Positions 21,691 through 32,313 of a stretch of DNA of 64,000 bases are shown piece after piece. The translations under genes were made by a program, and so were the position numbers. This DNA comes from Nemophila menziesii (lineage: Eukaryota > Streptophyta > Magnoliopsida > Boraginales > Hydrophyllaceae), in NCBI GenBank assembly GCA_029959085.1, contig JARWIR010000036.1:310001-374000 (forward strand). Reading direction: 5' to 3'. Positions within the stretch are counted from its first letter, which is position 1; each line of letters opens with the position of its first letter. The notes under the pieces were generated by a model. That model worked only from the letters and a program-made list of their open reading frames with translations. It was not told the origin of the DNA and made no database searches.

Positions 21691-23292
21691 AAGTTTATTC
21701 TTTTTGCTACAAAAGTATCAATGACATTTCACTTACTCATACTAAAGCGCTCAAGTATATTCATGATGTAAGGTTCTTAAGATAAAGATAATAGATGTCT
21801 AGACCTATATTTGTGAATATTAACACCAAGAATATAATTTGATTATTCCATATCTTTCATGTCAAATTGAGAAGCTAAACTCTTTATCATTCTTATCTAA
21901 TAGGATTTCATCCACATATAAAGATAAAATCACTTTTTTTTCTTGGAACACCTTACATAACACAATGGTCTTCACTTATCATTTCAAATCATTGATGAAA
22001 TAACTTTATGAAATGCAGTTTTAACATCTATTAGGTGAAAATCGAGATTGAGATACGCCGCAATAGAAAAAATAATACGTAACGAGGTAAATCTAACAAC
22101 AAGAGAAAAAGTTTCCTCAAAATCTATTCCTTCCCGTGGAGTATAACCTTTGGCTATAAAGTGAGATTTATACCTCTCAATATAATTGTGAAGCTTTATT
22201 TTTATTTTGAGAACTCATTTATTCCAAATCGTCTTAGGGCCTTTTCGGAAATCAACCAGTTCCTAAACCTGGATTTTCTTCATCCACTCCATTTCTTCAT
22301 CCATTTCTTTATTTCGTTCATTCTTAGCAGGACATGGAAGATTTGTACTTATTGTTCGAGGTTCTTTTCACATCTTGTGGAGTTATCATAAAGACCTTTC
22401 CTTCGATTTTAAGCCAAAGAAGAGGAACTAAAACTCTAGAACTTCTCTTAGGTTGAGAATCGTGAGAAATAGGATTACTAGATGATGCAATTGTTTCTTC
22501 TGTCTAACGATGTGGAGTAGTGTTAGTATTTACTTCTTGAGTATGTGTTAGCTTATTAGGTGTCATATTTGTTTCCATATCATCTTTGGAGTATAATTAA
22601 ATTCACATAAAACATAATTTCTATTAACCTCACCTCTGCTAGGGAAATCATTTTATAAAAATGTGATATCTCTTGACGCAATTTCGGTAAGACCGTCACC
22701 GTCGTGTTCACCAATAAACACATAACCTTTGGAGTTCTTTGGCAATCTTACAAAGATACACTTCTTGACTCTTGGAACTAACTTTCCATATTTATGAGAT
22801 AGGTCATGACATATCTTGCCGACACCCAGGGTCACAAGTATGAAAGGTTAGGTTTCTTACCTGTCCAAATTCATAAGGAGTAGATGGAATTGTCTTTGTG
22901 GGTACTCAGTTAAGTATATAAATACCGTTAACCAACGCATCTTCCTAATAAGATATTGGAAGATTAGTTTGTGCCATCATAGACCTAACCATTTCTAGGA
23001 TTGTTCCATTCCTTCTTTCAGCCACACCATTCGATTGTGGTGTATAGAAAGCTATCTTACTATCCCCTTTTCATCACAAGGTAATTTAAATTAATAGTAT
23101 AGATATTCACGTCCACGGTCGGTCCTTAAGGTTTTTACCTTCCACTCTAACTGGTTTTCTGCTTCATTGACAAATATCATAAAACATCTCAATGCTCCAG
23201 ATTTACAAAAAATCAAATAGATATAACCAATCCTAGTGAGATCATCTACAATAGCGATGAAATAATATTCCCCACGTCTAGTTTGAACAATG
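21691..23292 (-). pseudogene. pol: Ty1/copia pol relic (integrase to RT), copy II
   Basis: On the minus strand from 23,292 down: an integrase core with VDDLTR and LRTDRGREY, then [15 protein letters not shown], the conserved motif near the third catalytic residue. The pre-RT segment (22,835-22,653) has VKKCIFVRLPKNSKGYVF. The RT part has EGIDFEETFSLVVRFTSLR, a YVDE motif in place of YVDD, and ends in YILGVNIHKYRSRHLLSLS. Many frame breaks and stops are present, and both the LTRs and gag are missing. It is an old copia fragment carried along in the duplicated segment. Copy III has lost about 1.07 kb from its middle. Confidence 0.9.
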
Positions 23293-23402
23293 TCATAAGT
23301 ATATTATTATTTATTATATCATTTATATTAGACGTAACTTTTCTAGATATTCTTATTATGTTCGGTGAAGATAATTATGTTGATTGCTCCCTTATTGTTT
23401 TA

Positions 23403-23715
23403 GGGAAAAAGACCTCCTAAATACCCAATGTTTTGAATTTGACAAATAGATTCCCAATTTTTCAAAATTGGACATTCAGATTCACAACATTTTCATTTTT
23501 GACGTGGCATAATTTTATTTATTAAATTATAAATTTTTTTAGTTGTGAAATAACTGTTTTACCCCTACCACGTCATCACTTAACATTAGAATTAACATCA
23601 GGTACTAACGGAAGGCAAAAAATATAATGTTGTGAACCCGTTTTTCCACTTTTAAAACCTTGGTATGTATTATTCTAAAACGCAAATTACTGAGTATCCA
23701 TGGGGTCTTTTTCGC
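23403..23715. mobile_element. MITE-like element, copy II
   Basis: A 313-bp unit with imperfect 25-bp terminal inverted repeats: GGGAAAAAGACCTCC at the left and GGGGTCTTTTTCGC at the right, about 19 of 25 positions pairing. An inner inverted pair, GACGTGG and CCACGTC, is also present. It is non-coding and AT-rich. The same unit lies at 45,370-45,682. The transposon family is undetermined, since no clear target duplication was seen. Confidence 0.6.
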
Positions 23716-24995
23716 ACATAAATATAATAAACTTTTCTCTATATTCATTATTAATAAAAAGAAAGAATAAAGCTACAAACTAAGTAAGGAAAAGAAAAAA
23801 GATCACCGACTTACGGATTACGTCGGCAAGCTGGGAGGTGGATGTCATCTTCTTTTTGAATTCTCTGAGCGCCATGGTTAACCGAACTTTCATAATTTCA
23901 CACGACCTTCTCTAGCAGACCTGCTCGAACAACAAACCAACGCTGAAACGTCTAACCACCACACATAAAATCCTAGCAGTAAGCTTTAAATCATTATTGC
24001 TGACCTCCACTAATGGCGTCGCCTAAGTTTCCCACCAACACCATCAGAACACCGATCTCAACTTTTGAATTTTCATAACTTTTGAGTTTTCATAGCTGCA
24101 CACACTTGAAAACTGAACGCTGAATCTATGAGCTCTCCAATATTTGTTGGATCAAAATCTCGTAATCTCTGAGCTTTCATATATATAGTACTAATTTTTT
24201 TTTCTAAATATTATGGGCCTCTCATAAGTTAGTTCTTTTTGTTCCAAAATAAGTATATAGTAAGACATGTGGATTTTGGATGTTTAGAAGAGGTTTCCAA
24301 TATCTATTGGATCAAAATCTATAGAAAATAAGAGAAGAGGGTTCGTTGGCTCTCGTTAATGTATTGATCAAGCAAGTTTCTTATACTCCGAGTTCCTAAC
24401 TTCTTTATAATTCGTATGGACGAAAATAATCATTTGAATTCAATGCACTCATCATGAGCTCAGTAAGGTAGAAATTCATTCATCGTGTTGAGAATAAGAG
24501 AATGTTTTTTGACCTTTTTAAAAATTAACTCAGAAAAAATTATGTACTCATTCCTATAAGCTCACAATTTTATATTTGGAGCAGTTTTTTTTTTAAGTAA
24601 TTTTCTTTTTAGTTACATGGAAGAGTTACTTTTAGACCCGGTGTCATTGACACGGTTCTAATCTGTAGCGCCTAAAAGAATAACTAAGCCAAGGCTCTGG
24701 ACAGTTGAGCTAACCCAAATGGTTATTATGTATTTTTCTTATCTCACGTTTTTTATATTTCAAGTTTATCCTAGTTTATATTCTTGAAGTTGTCCGTGCA
24801 TGTACTATACTATGTGCATATTCTCTAATCTTTCTTGTTTTATCACGAACAAAGCTACTTTTGTGTAATACATGTTCTTTTTTCTTTTTTTTTTTGTCAT
24901 GAGTAATACATGCTCTTAAAAACCATATTTACAACTTACACCTAAATATGGCTTTATAAAACTATAAGAACCCAAATTCAACACACTTTTGAAAC
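23716..24995. other. Anonymous DNA of the duplicated segment, copy II, with a SINE-like head
   Basis: It matches 45,683-47,154. No gene is recognisable. At 24,630-24,722 the minus strand resembles a tRNA head: TTAGCTCAACTGTCCAGAGC as an A-box region and GATTAGAACC as a degenerate B box (24,664-24,654). Copy III has a 180-190 bp insertion-like difference at about 46,455-46,642, which this copy lacks at 24,488. Confidence 0.5.
24630..24722 (-). mobile_element. Second tRNA-derived SINE-like head, copy II
   Basis: On the minus strand, an A-box-like TTAGCTCAACTG is followed about 40 bases on by AGATTAGAACC, which matches 8 of 11 positions of a tRNA B box. Copy III has the same at about 46,780-46,880. 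The extent of the element is not resolved. Confidence 0.4.
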
Positions 24996-24998
24996 TTG

Positions 24999-25223
24999 TA
25001 TGATTGTTTTTGTGAAGAAACCTTGACTATGTTAAACAGGCAATCCTTGAGGAAAAATAAAGTTGAATTTAATGGTGTCTCACCAGGTCACTCATTTGTA
25101 CTCAACGTAGTTGCTTTACTGGAAACTTCAATTAAGATGAAAGATAGGAAACTAACCAAGCACCAAGCAACAATTAAGGATCAGAAAAATACACTAACAC
25201 AAATAATCACACGGAACACCTAA
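24999..25223 (+). CDS. Small hypothetical ORF, copy II
   Basis: From the ATG at 24,999 there are about 74 codons, with CFCEETLTMLNRQ near the start and a basic Lys-rich end. Copy III (47,158-47,349) reads the same protein but ends earlier after a small deletion near its 3' end. I recognise no family. Conservation between the copies reflects recent duplication and not selection, so it is weak evidence for a gene. Confidence 0.2.
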   Translation, partial: YDCFCEETLTMLNRQSLRKNKVEFNGVSPGHSFVLNVVALLETSIKMKDRKLTKHQATIKDQKNTLTQIITRNT

Positions 25224-25583
25224 TCTGCTGCAAACAACAGAACCAGTAAACATATTTTGAACGAGCTGCTCCCATGTGGTTGGAGCAGCGTAATAAAGAA
25301 TAGAGAGAAATCAAAAACAAACAAAAAAAAAATAGAAAAGGAGATCTTAATAGACTTATAGACTTATAGAGAGAACCACGACCCACCCATATAATGTGAG
25401 TTTTAAATTAAAACTAAAAAACCACAACCTTTAATATGAAAGTACAAACAAATTATCTATAGTAATTAAATTGGACATTAATACAATAAACTAAAAAGTA
25501 AGAAACAGCTGCTTAAAGTGGCACAATCAATTAGGATATCACACATAGTAGTTACTTCACATGATTCAACTGAAAAAAGTTTT

Positions 25584-25850
25584 ATGTTGTCAACTCTAGT
25601 GAGGCCTCAGGTGGCTAAACTTTTACCACAATATCATCAACAAAATTTGATGAGGTATCACAATCAAAACTACTACACCAGGGACATTATTCCTAGGGCT
25701 CCTCTCCCACACTTTCAATACCAAAACAACACTTTACAGACTACTGCTAATTTTCTCCAAGGTAACAATCTCTTAATAGCTTCCATCTTTAATAAGTACC
25801 ATTTACCTAGAAAAAAGAAAAGAAAAAATCAGCATCAGAGTTTCCTGTGA
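25584..25850 (+). CDS. Small hypothetical ORF, Gln/Asn/Tyr-rich, copy II
   Basis: The open frame runs from 25,518, but the first ATG is near 25,584, giving about 88 codons. The protein is rich in Gln, Asn and Tyr in the middle (LPQYHQQNLMRYHNQNYY) and ends in a basic tail (PRKKKRKNQ) that could act as a nuclear signal. Copy III (47,732-47,998) is open as well, while copy I (1-201) is broken by a stop near 73. It may be an exon of a lost gene or a chance ORF; no family is recognised. Confidence 0.25.
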   Translation: MLSTLVRPQVAKLLPQYHQQNLMRYHNQNYYTRDIIPRAPLPHFQYQNNTLQTTANFLQGNNLLIASIFNKYHLPRKKKRKNQHQSFL

Positions 25851-26966
25851 TCATGAATATTTAATTTCCATTGCTAAAGCCTTTCATCTTTATAGTTAAT
25901 CTCTCCAGGAATTTCAATGGACGGAGATATTGGCTGAACATCAAAAATATCTGGCTTTTTCATCTTCCCTGCTCGGCTCAAGATACGTCTCTTGATCACT
26001 TTAGAAATATCCATCTAGTAAAAAGCGCACACAGTAAATCAATATTAAATACATAAGACCATGCATTAACCACCCAACAATTCTAAATACATCCGCTTAA
26101 CAGTATATCACAGTAAAAGTAAACTACCAATTAAATCTTACCATGGAAATTATTAAACCTTCATAGTTAACTGAAATGTCACGGCCAACGATCTTATTCG
26201 TTTTATGTTTTTGTTCAGTAATGATATTATTCTTGACATGAGTTTCTGCCTGTGTGCAAAATATAAAAAAATCACTATTAATCCCTTCTAAATAAATAAG
26301 CATTATTTCTATGTTAATATTTTTTAATTATCAAGTAAATATGTAAAAGTAAAGAGTAATTAGTTCAAATCTAACTCAAAATCAAGCTATAATCCCAATT
26401 TAATGATTAAATTTATGGATAAAATACATTAATGATTATCCATAAATATCACATATAGAGAAAAAGACTGGTTGGGAGGGCTATTGGTGGGGTGGCAGTT
26501 GATGAGATATCTTCGGATTGTGATAATGTTTCAACCAAATCCACTAACACAACTAACCCAACTCACTCTTCACCCATATGGCCCCCTATGGTGCAAATGT
26601 ATTGTATAAGATACATTGAAATCCATAACAGAGCGAGCATCTACATTGAAATTGTTCAATGGACTAGAAATCCAGAGTTTTACCCCATTAACTTTCTTTC
26701 TTAATTGTAACAATTCCTCAAGATCTCCTACTTTTTTTACCTTAGGTTTTGCAGATCGATTGTATATTTCATCGTTCTTACAACTTAATAAGTGGGAAAT
26801 ATGAAAAAAGTGAGGAGAATGGAGTGTGTACCTGATTTAAACATCACTGATAAAAAGACTGCCAATGGAGATCGTCCAATATCTTACGGTGCTCTAAGGA
26901 ACTTTTCCTCTTACTTTTGATTTATGAAGAAAAGGTAACCGCAATGAGGGTTTTATATAAGTTTGA
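25851..26966. other. Anonymous DNA of the duplicated segment upstream of the MULE, copy II
   Basis: It matches 190-1,310 and 47,999-49,010. Small indels separate the copies, for example about 105 bp missing from copy III near 48,095. The short ORFs here are not credible genes. Confidence 0.6.
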
Positions 26967-27205
26967 GGAATTATCCCTTTTGTTCCTAATTTTTTATGAA
27001 ATTGACAAGTTGCCCCATTGTTTAATTCTATTAGATACCCCTAACTTTTGTTTTCGTGACTCGTGGTCCGTTATTAACGTCTTCCATCCAAAATTACCGT
27101 TAAAAGCATTTTTATAATTTTTTTTATTCTTAATCCGTTTTATTTAATTAATTATCTTAACCCCATATTTTTAAAAGGGCAAAATAGGTAATTCTGAAAT
27201 GCCTA

Positions 27206-27219
27206 CCCTATATATACAC
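27206..27219 (+). promoter_or_regulatory. TATA box of the MULE transposase gene
   Basis: CCCTATATATACAC lies about 135 bp before the start codon I propose at 27,350. Copies I (about 1,547) and III (about 49,253) keep it. Confidence 0.55.
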
Positions 27220-28099
27220 ACGAAACAAAACAAAAAAATTAAAACAAAATCAAAATCAAAAGACAAGGGAGGGTTTGGTTTGGGGAAGAACAAGAAGATG
27301 AAGAACCCATATTGCATAAGACGATGTACTTTAGCTCGAAAGATAATCAATGGCACCGTTTACGTTATGGAGTAAGTGTGTTTATTTATTACCCCTAAAT
27401 CTTTGCTTGTTGGTTAAGATCTTTTAATCTGTAAATGTAGGGTTTTTGAGTATATTTATTACATTTTTAGATATCACGCGTGAAGGGCGGGATTTAGTTA
27501 GTAATAGGAGTATATTTTACGTGATTTGGTTACCATATTGATAGTGTATCCATATTTTATAATTATTTTTCCATTAATTGGTTCCTAACGTAATGGGTAA
27601 CTAATTTATTCGAAATTCATCGTGTAACAGAGAAATTTGCACTGAGGATTCGCTTTTGTGGGATATTTAATGAAGACACGATCAATTACCACGATTTAAA
27701 GATTGAGTATGTAGATGGTTGTGAATATGACAAATTTAGTATACATGTACTTAAGAAGACTGTTTCGAATTTAGGGTTAAAAGGTAACTTGGAGTACAAC
27801 TATTTGAAATTGGGGAAAAAACTACCTGATGGTCTAGTATGTTTAGATTGCAAGGATAAATGTATGGAGATGTGTAGCATTGGAGAGAACAACGTAACTG
27901 TTGACCTGTTTGTTGTTAGTAAACCAGTAATACATGAAAACCACGAAATTCAAACTCCTTATTTCATGCCTTTGTTATTAACTTGGAATAAGGTTGAAGA
28001 AATAGTTCAGCAACGAGAAGAAGATAAAGTTCATACCAATAATGACCTTGATGAGATGGAAGTTCAAAACTGTAATGAAGGGCAAGAAGAAGTAGTTAA

Positions 28100-28760
28100 A
28101 ACCTGTGATGAAAGGCCTAATATGAAAAGTGTAGAAGAAAAGAGTGATGAAAGGCATGGTGAGAAAAGTGTGGAAGAAAAGACAGTTGAAGAGGAAACAA
28201 TAAAGGTACACAGTCATTTGACAATTTAGCCCTTAACATTTTAGTTGATTGACAATTTAACCCCTAATTTACATATATTTGACTATATATTTATTTTAAC
28301 TTTATAGGTTGTTTGTGAAGATCAAAACACAACTGATGTTAATGTAACTGAAGGTGAGAACGACGAAGTAAAAAATTTAGTTTCATAGACTATAGAGAAA
28401 GTAGTTGCTGAGAAAGAACTAAACAAGGTAGGTAATGTTGGTTTGGAAGAAAGAGGAAAGACCTGTGATGAAAGGCCTGATATGAAAAGCGTGGAAGAAA
28501 AGAATGGTGAAAGACATTATGGGAAAAGCATGGAAGAAAAGATAGTTGAAGAAGAAACAATAAAGGTACACAGTCATTTGACAGTTTAGCCCTTAACATT
28601 TCAGTTGATTGACAAATCACCCCTTTAATTTACATATATTTGACTGTATATTTCTTTTACCTTTTTAGGTTGTTTGCGAAGATCAAAACACACCTGATGT
28701 TAATGTAACTGAAGGTGAATGTGAGAAAGAAGAAGTAAATAATTTTGTTAATGAGACTTT
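28100..28760 (+). repeat. Tandem exon-intron duplication in the MULE transposase
   Basis: Two units of about 360 bp each contain a Glu/Lys-rich exon end (KTCDERPNMKSVEEK versus KTCDERPDMKSVEEK), a short intron starting GTACACAGTCATTTGAC, and the next exon start VVCEDQNT. The introns begin at 28,206 and 28,566. Copy III has the same arrangement (introns at about 50,249 and 50,607). Confidence 0.85.
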
Positions 28761-29846
28761 GGAAGAACAACTCTCTGATATTGGAGAGAAGGAGAAGTCT
28801 GTTAATGATATATTGGATAAAGTGTTGAAGGTTTTGAAGTCTGACGAGAAAGTAGGTAAGAGGAGTTCCAAAAATAAATCACCATTGAGGCCTTTCAGGC
28901 TTATCGATGAAAACCTAACAAATGATAAGATTGAATCTTTATAGTAATGTGAGTGATTTTCAATAGTTAGTGCACCGGGAATATGCAGGTAATGTTAGTA
29001 ACAGATAATGCTACATGGCATATCACTTAGCGAAAGGCATGACATAGGTTAAATACAAGGATCAATACAAGAAGATTTACGATTATTCAGCAGAAATCAG
29101 GAGAAGTAACCCTGGAAGTAATGTAGCTATTGAAACTACTATTGATGAGCTCACTAGAGTAGAAAGATTTCATAGACTTTATGTTGGTCTTGGAGGTTGT
29201 AGAAGAGGGTTTTAAGATTGTTGTAGAAAGGTTGTTGGGTAGATGGATGACACCTAAAAGGTCCACATCCAGGCGTGATTTTAACAGCAGTTGGAATTTA
29301 TGGGAACAACTGTATATTCCCAATTGTGTATTACCTAATAGAGAAAGAGGATAGTAACTCTTGGAGATGGTTTTTTAACTTTTTGGTACAAGATCTTGGT
29401 ATAAGTAATCAACAAGAATGGACTTTCATATCTGATAGACAAAAGTTTGGTTATCTTTGATGGTTATAAATATATAGTTTTTGTAAAGAATACTAACAGT
29501 TTTTTTTTCTTTGTTTGTGTTTATATGGATTACTCCAGGTCATGAGTGACATGCTTCCGGATATTGAATATCGGTATTGTGTAAGGCATCTGTATAATAA
29601 TTTCAAGATCAAGCATTCGGGTTTGGCTTTAAAAGACAACGTGTGGGAAGCTGCAAGGGCCCCATCAATTTACAGATTTGATGAATTAATGGATGAAATT
29701 AAACACATGGATAAGGATGCTTTCAAATGGCTCTCTAACCTAGATCCCAAGGCGTGTTCAGGGTCTCATTTTAGTACATTTACAAAATGTGATCTTCTAC
29801 TCAACAACATCTGCGAATGCTATAACATTGCCATTAAAAAAGTCAG

Positions 29847-30127
29847 GTATCTTGTCAGCTTACTCCCTAAACAGTTAACTATTATGTCTATTTACCCCCT
29901 ACAAAGTTTCATATTTTGTCTACTTAATCCCTTACACAACAAAAACAATTGTCTATTTACCCCCTACAGAGTTTCTTATTTTGTCTATTTACCCCTTAAA
30001 CAACTACAAATGTTGTCTACTTACCCCCCTAAAAAGTTAACTATTTTATCTACTTACCCCCTAAACAGTTAACTATTTTATCCACCTACCCCCAAAACAG
30101 ATAACTATTTTATCATGTTTGTAACAG
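29847..30127 (+). repeat. MULE intron filled with a short tandem motif
   Basis: This GT-AG intron of 281 bp is built of seven or so diverged units of about 30-40 bp of the type AACTATTTTATCTACTTACC followed by a C run and AAACAGTT. The flanking exons join in frame (KKVR to DKCLIL), which supports the splice sites. Confidence 0.75.
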
Positions 30128-30260
30128 GGACAAGTGTCTAATTCTCATACTTGAGGGGCTAAGGACGTATAGTGTGAAGAGGCTACAATCTAAGAGATCA
30201 TGGATGTCAAAATACGAAGGTGATATATGTCCTAAGATCAGACACTTGGTAAACAAACGG

Positions 30261-32167
30261 TATGTTAATGTTAAAACTTCTCACCACATTCATAAATATT
30301 TGATAGTCAGCCAAATCTTCTTTCTTTTGAGTTCTGGATGGAAAAGGTGGAGGAAGACAGGTTTCTACAACATCTTTCTTCTTGGGTATTTCCAAATTCT
30401 TCTCCACTTCCACCACTTCATCATCTTTTTCTTCCACATCCTTTACTGGTTTTTCTTTTCTCGTTATTTCTTTTTCTTTCATAACCGGAAAGGGTGGTGG
30501 TTGTAATTGCTTACCACTTCTTTTTCTGATCGCCTTACAATCCTCCCTTTGTTCGGTGTCACTTGGGAGTTGGCCTTGACCTCGAACATTCAAGCTATTG
30601 GCGATTTTTGATATTTGACTCTCTAAGATTTTTAATGAAGTAGAATGTGAATTTAAAGTTTCTTCCATATTGTTTTCCTTAATGATTGTGGTGTTTATGA
30701 ATCGAGATAGCTGATCCTCAAGTTAGGATGACTTACTTTGGGAAGCAGATATGTATTGCGTCAAGGTATGAGCTAAATCAGCTTCGGTGAGTGCACCTTC
30801 TTGAGGTCGGGCCGGAAGTACTTTTTGAGCTAATGTATCGGAATAAGCTTCATGATCGGCTATAAGTTGATTTCCTTGGTAGTGGTTTTGCGGCTTGAAT
30901 TGATAATTGTTCCCTTGGGGCCTTGGTTGATAAGTTCCTAGATTGGCTGCCCCATGTGGATTTGAATATTGAAAGCTTGGATGATTTCTATTTTTGTTAC
31001 CATACCCTTAACGGCCTGAATAGTTATTTCCTCGATTATTAACGAAACACACGGATTTTGGGTTATTAGCACATTCTTCCCATGTATGATTGATTACCCC
31101 ACAACTAGGACATATCTCTGGTTCTTTTACCACATGCACAATAGCTTTATTCGACTTATATAACTGTTTTAATTTATTTTCAAGTGCAGCAATTTTAGCA
31201 ATCAAAGCAGTTTTTGTGTCTACATTCAAAGTACCTTTTTAAGAAACTCGAACTGATGATCTTGAAGGTTTCCAACTCATTTCATTCTTCATAATTCTAT
31301 CCATAATAGCTAAAGCTTGATTATTTGTGACCATCATGAGGCCACCTTGACAAATAGTATCTACCTTCTCTTTTGAAGCTTTATTTAAAATTCGATAAAA
31401 TATCCCAAGCTGTAACTCAAATGAATACCTATGTAATGGGCATTTCCGTAGTAAAGATTGAAAATGAGTCCAAGAAACTCCTACAATCTCTTCATGTTCT
31501 TGAAGGAAACTAGCAATATCTAATTTCCCACTAAGTCTGACACTTTGAGGATAATACATGTCGAAAAATGTTTTCTGAAGTTGATCCCAAGTCAAAATCT
31601 CACCGTGTTGTTGCTAATCATACCATTCACTTGCTCCTTCGGTGAGGAAAAATGGAAACATATGAAAGTACATCTGTGCTTTGGTTACTCCAGGAGTGAC
31701 ATATGCATCACAAATTTGCATAAACTTGTACATAGCCCAAATAGGATCTTCACGAGCTGCAACACTATATTACCCGATATTGATAAATTGATTAATCATA
31801 CATGCGTCTGGTTTGAATCGGATTCCTTGAATTGCGGGTGGGAAAGTCCTAGTGTTGGTAGACGAAACTGTCTATATTCGTTAGGTTGGACGAATCGCGG
31901 AACATCTTGTTGAATTCCTGCACCATTATTGTTGAGCGGTTGTTGACCTGCCAGAGGAATCTGGAATTGAGCGTTCTGAGCTCTTACCGGTGGGTCTTGC
32001 ATAACTGGTGGCACTATAGGATCACCGTTTTCATCCAACTGAATTCCGTAATCTTCAACATGAGGAATGTTCAGACCCTCCATTTTTCTTTCTAGCTTTT
32101 CTTTTTCTCTCGCTTCTCTGTCCCTCTTGTTTTTATCACCGAAAAACCTCTCGGGGTTCGAGTACAT
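30261..32167 (-). pseudogene. gag: Athila-type gag, nearly full length, with in-frame stops
   Basis: One minus-strand frame can be followed for about 630 codons. It comprises a basic N-terminal part (DREAREKEKLERKMEGLN), a matrix/capsid-like core (WAMYKFMQICDAYVTPG, EWYD, TWDQLQKTFFDMYYPQ), a zinc knuckle C-P-S-C-G-V-I-N-H-T-W-E-E-C of the CX2CX4HX4C type (about 31,108-31,067), a Gln/Asn-rich stretch, a coiled-coil-like part (TSLKILESQISKIANSL) and a Lys/Glu-rich tail ending NININIPF-like just before the MULE junction. About four stops interrupt it (near 31,614, 31,238, 31,009 and 30,725), yet the frame is otherwise kept, so decay was mainly by point mutation. The protein would package element RNA into particles. 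Confidence 0.9.
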
Positions 32168-32287
32168 GCACTACCTGTAGAACCTGAGAAGAGACAACAC
32201 AAAGAAAAGCGTTAAACTGAAATAAATAAAACTGAAATAAAAATGACAACTAAAACACTTACGAATAACACTGTGGTCACATGCTAC

Positions 32288-32307
32288 CGTCCCTGACAGC
32301 GGCGTTA
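32288..32307 (-). other. Primer-binding site of the gag-bearing element, mutated
   Basis: The minus strand reads TAACGCCGCTGTCAGGGACGG-like sequence after the LTR. It still resembles the tRNA-Asp complement but has changes at the start (TAACGCC for TGGCGCC). Confidence 0.65.
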
Positions 32308-32313
32308 AAAACT

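Larger units (their letters stand above)
26967..30260 (+). mobile_element. Mutator-like element (MULE), copy II, truncated at 3' end
   Basis: The longest of three copies. It holds the presumed 5' terminus, a promoter with TATATATA at 27,209-27,216, and a spliced transposase gene running to the conserved region after the DDE core. It stops at about 30,260, where antisense Athila gag begins. No 3' terminal inverted repeat is present in the window, so the element is not complete. The 5' limit is inferred. Confidence 0.8.
27350..30260 (+). pseudogene. MULE transposase pseudogene, copy II
   Basis: Exon 1 (27,350-27,371) joins exon 2 (27,631-28,205) in frame, giving a start MAPFTLW and a plant MULE N-terminal domain with the PB1-like look (VDGCEYDKFSIHV, then CLDCKDKCMEMC). 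A charged, repetitive linker follows with small introns at 28,206-28,307 and 28,566-28,668. The DDE part begins near 29,030 (AYHLAKGMT, KYKDQYKKIYDYSAEI). D-G at the first catalytic position survives, but a base is missing just before it and TGG has become TGA. TFISDRQK holds the second acidic site. CVRHLYNNF and HFSTFTKCDLLLNN are diagnostic. An intron spans 29,847-30,127. In-frame stops include TAG at 28,386-28,388, shared with copy III. The end, including any SWIM zinc finger, is missing. Confidence 0.9.

Noticed and set aside
21477..21692. Pair of overlapping ORFs of about 70 codons on both strands
   Set aside because: They lie over the SINE with its pol III box-like motifs, which explains the sequence better than a protein.
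30382..30579. Ser/Phe-rich plus-strand ORF
   Set aside because: It is the shadow of the Lys/Glu-rich antisense gag tail.
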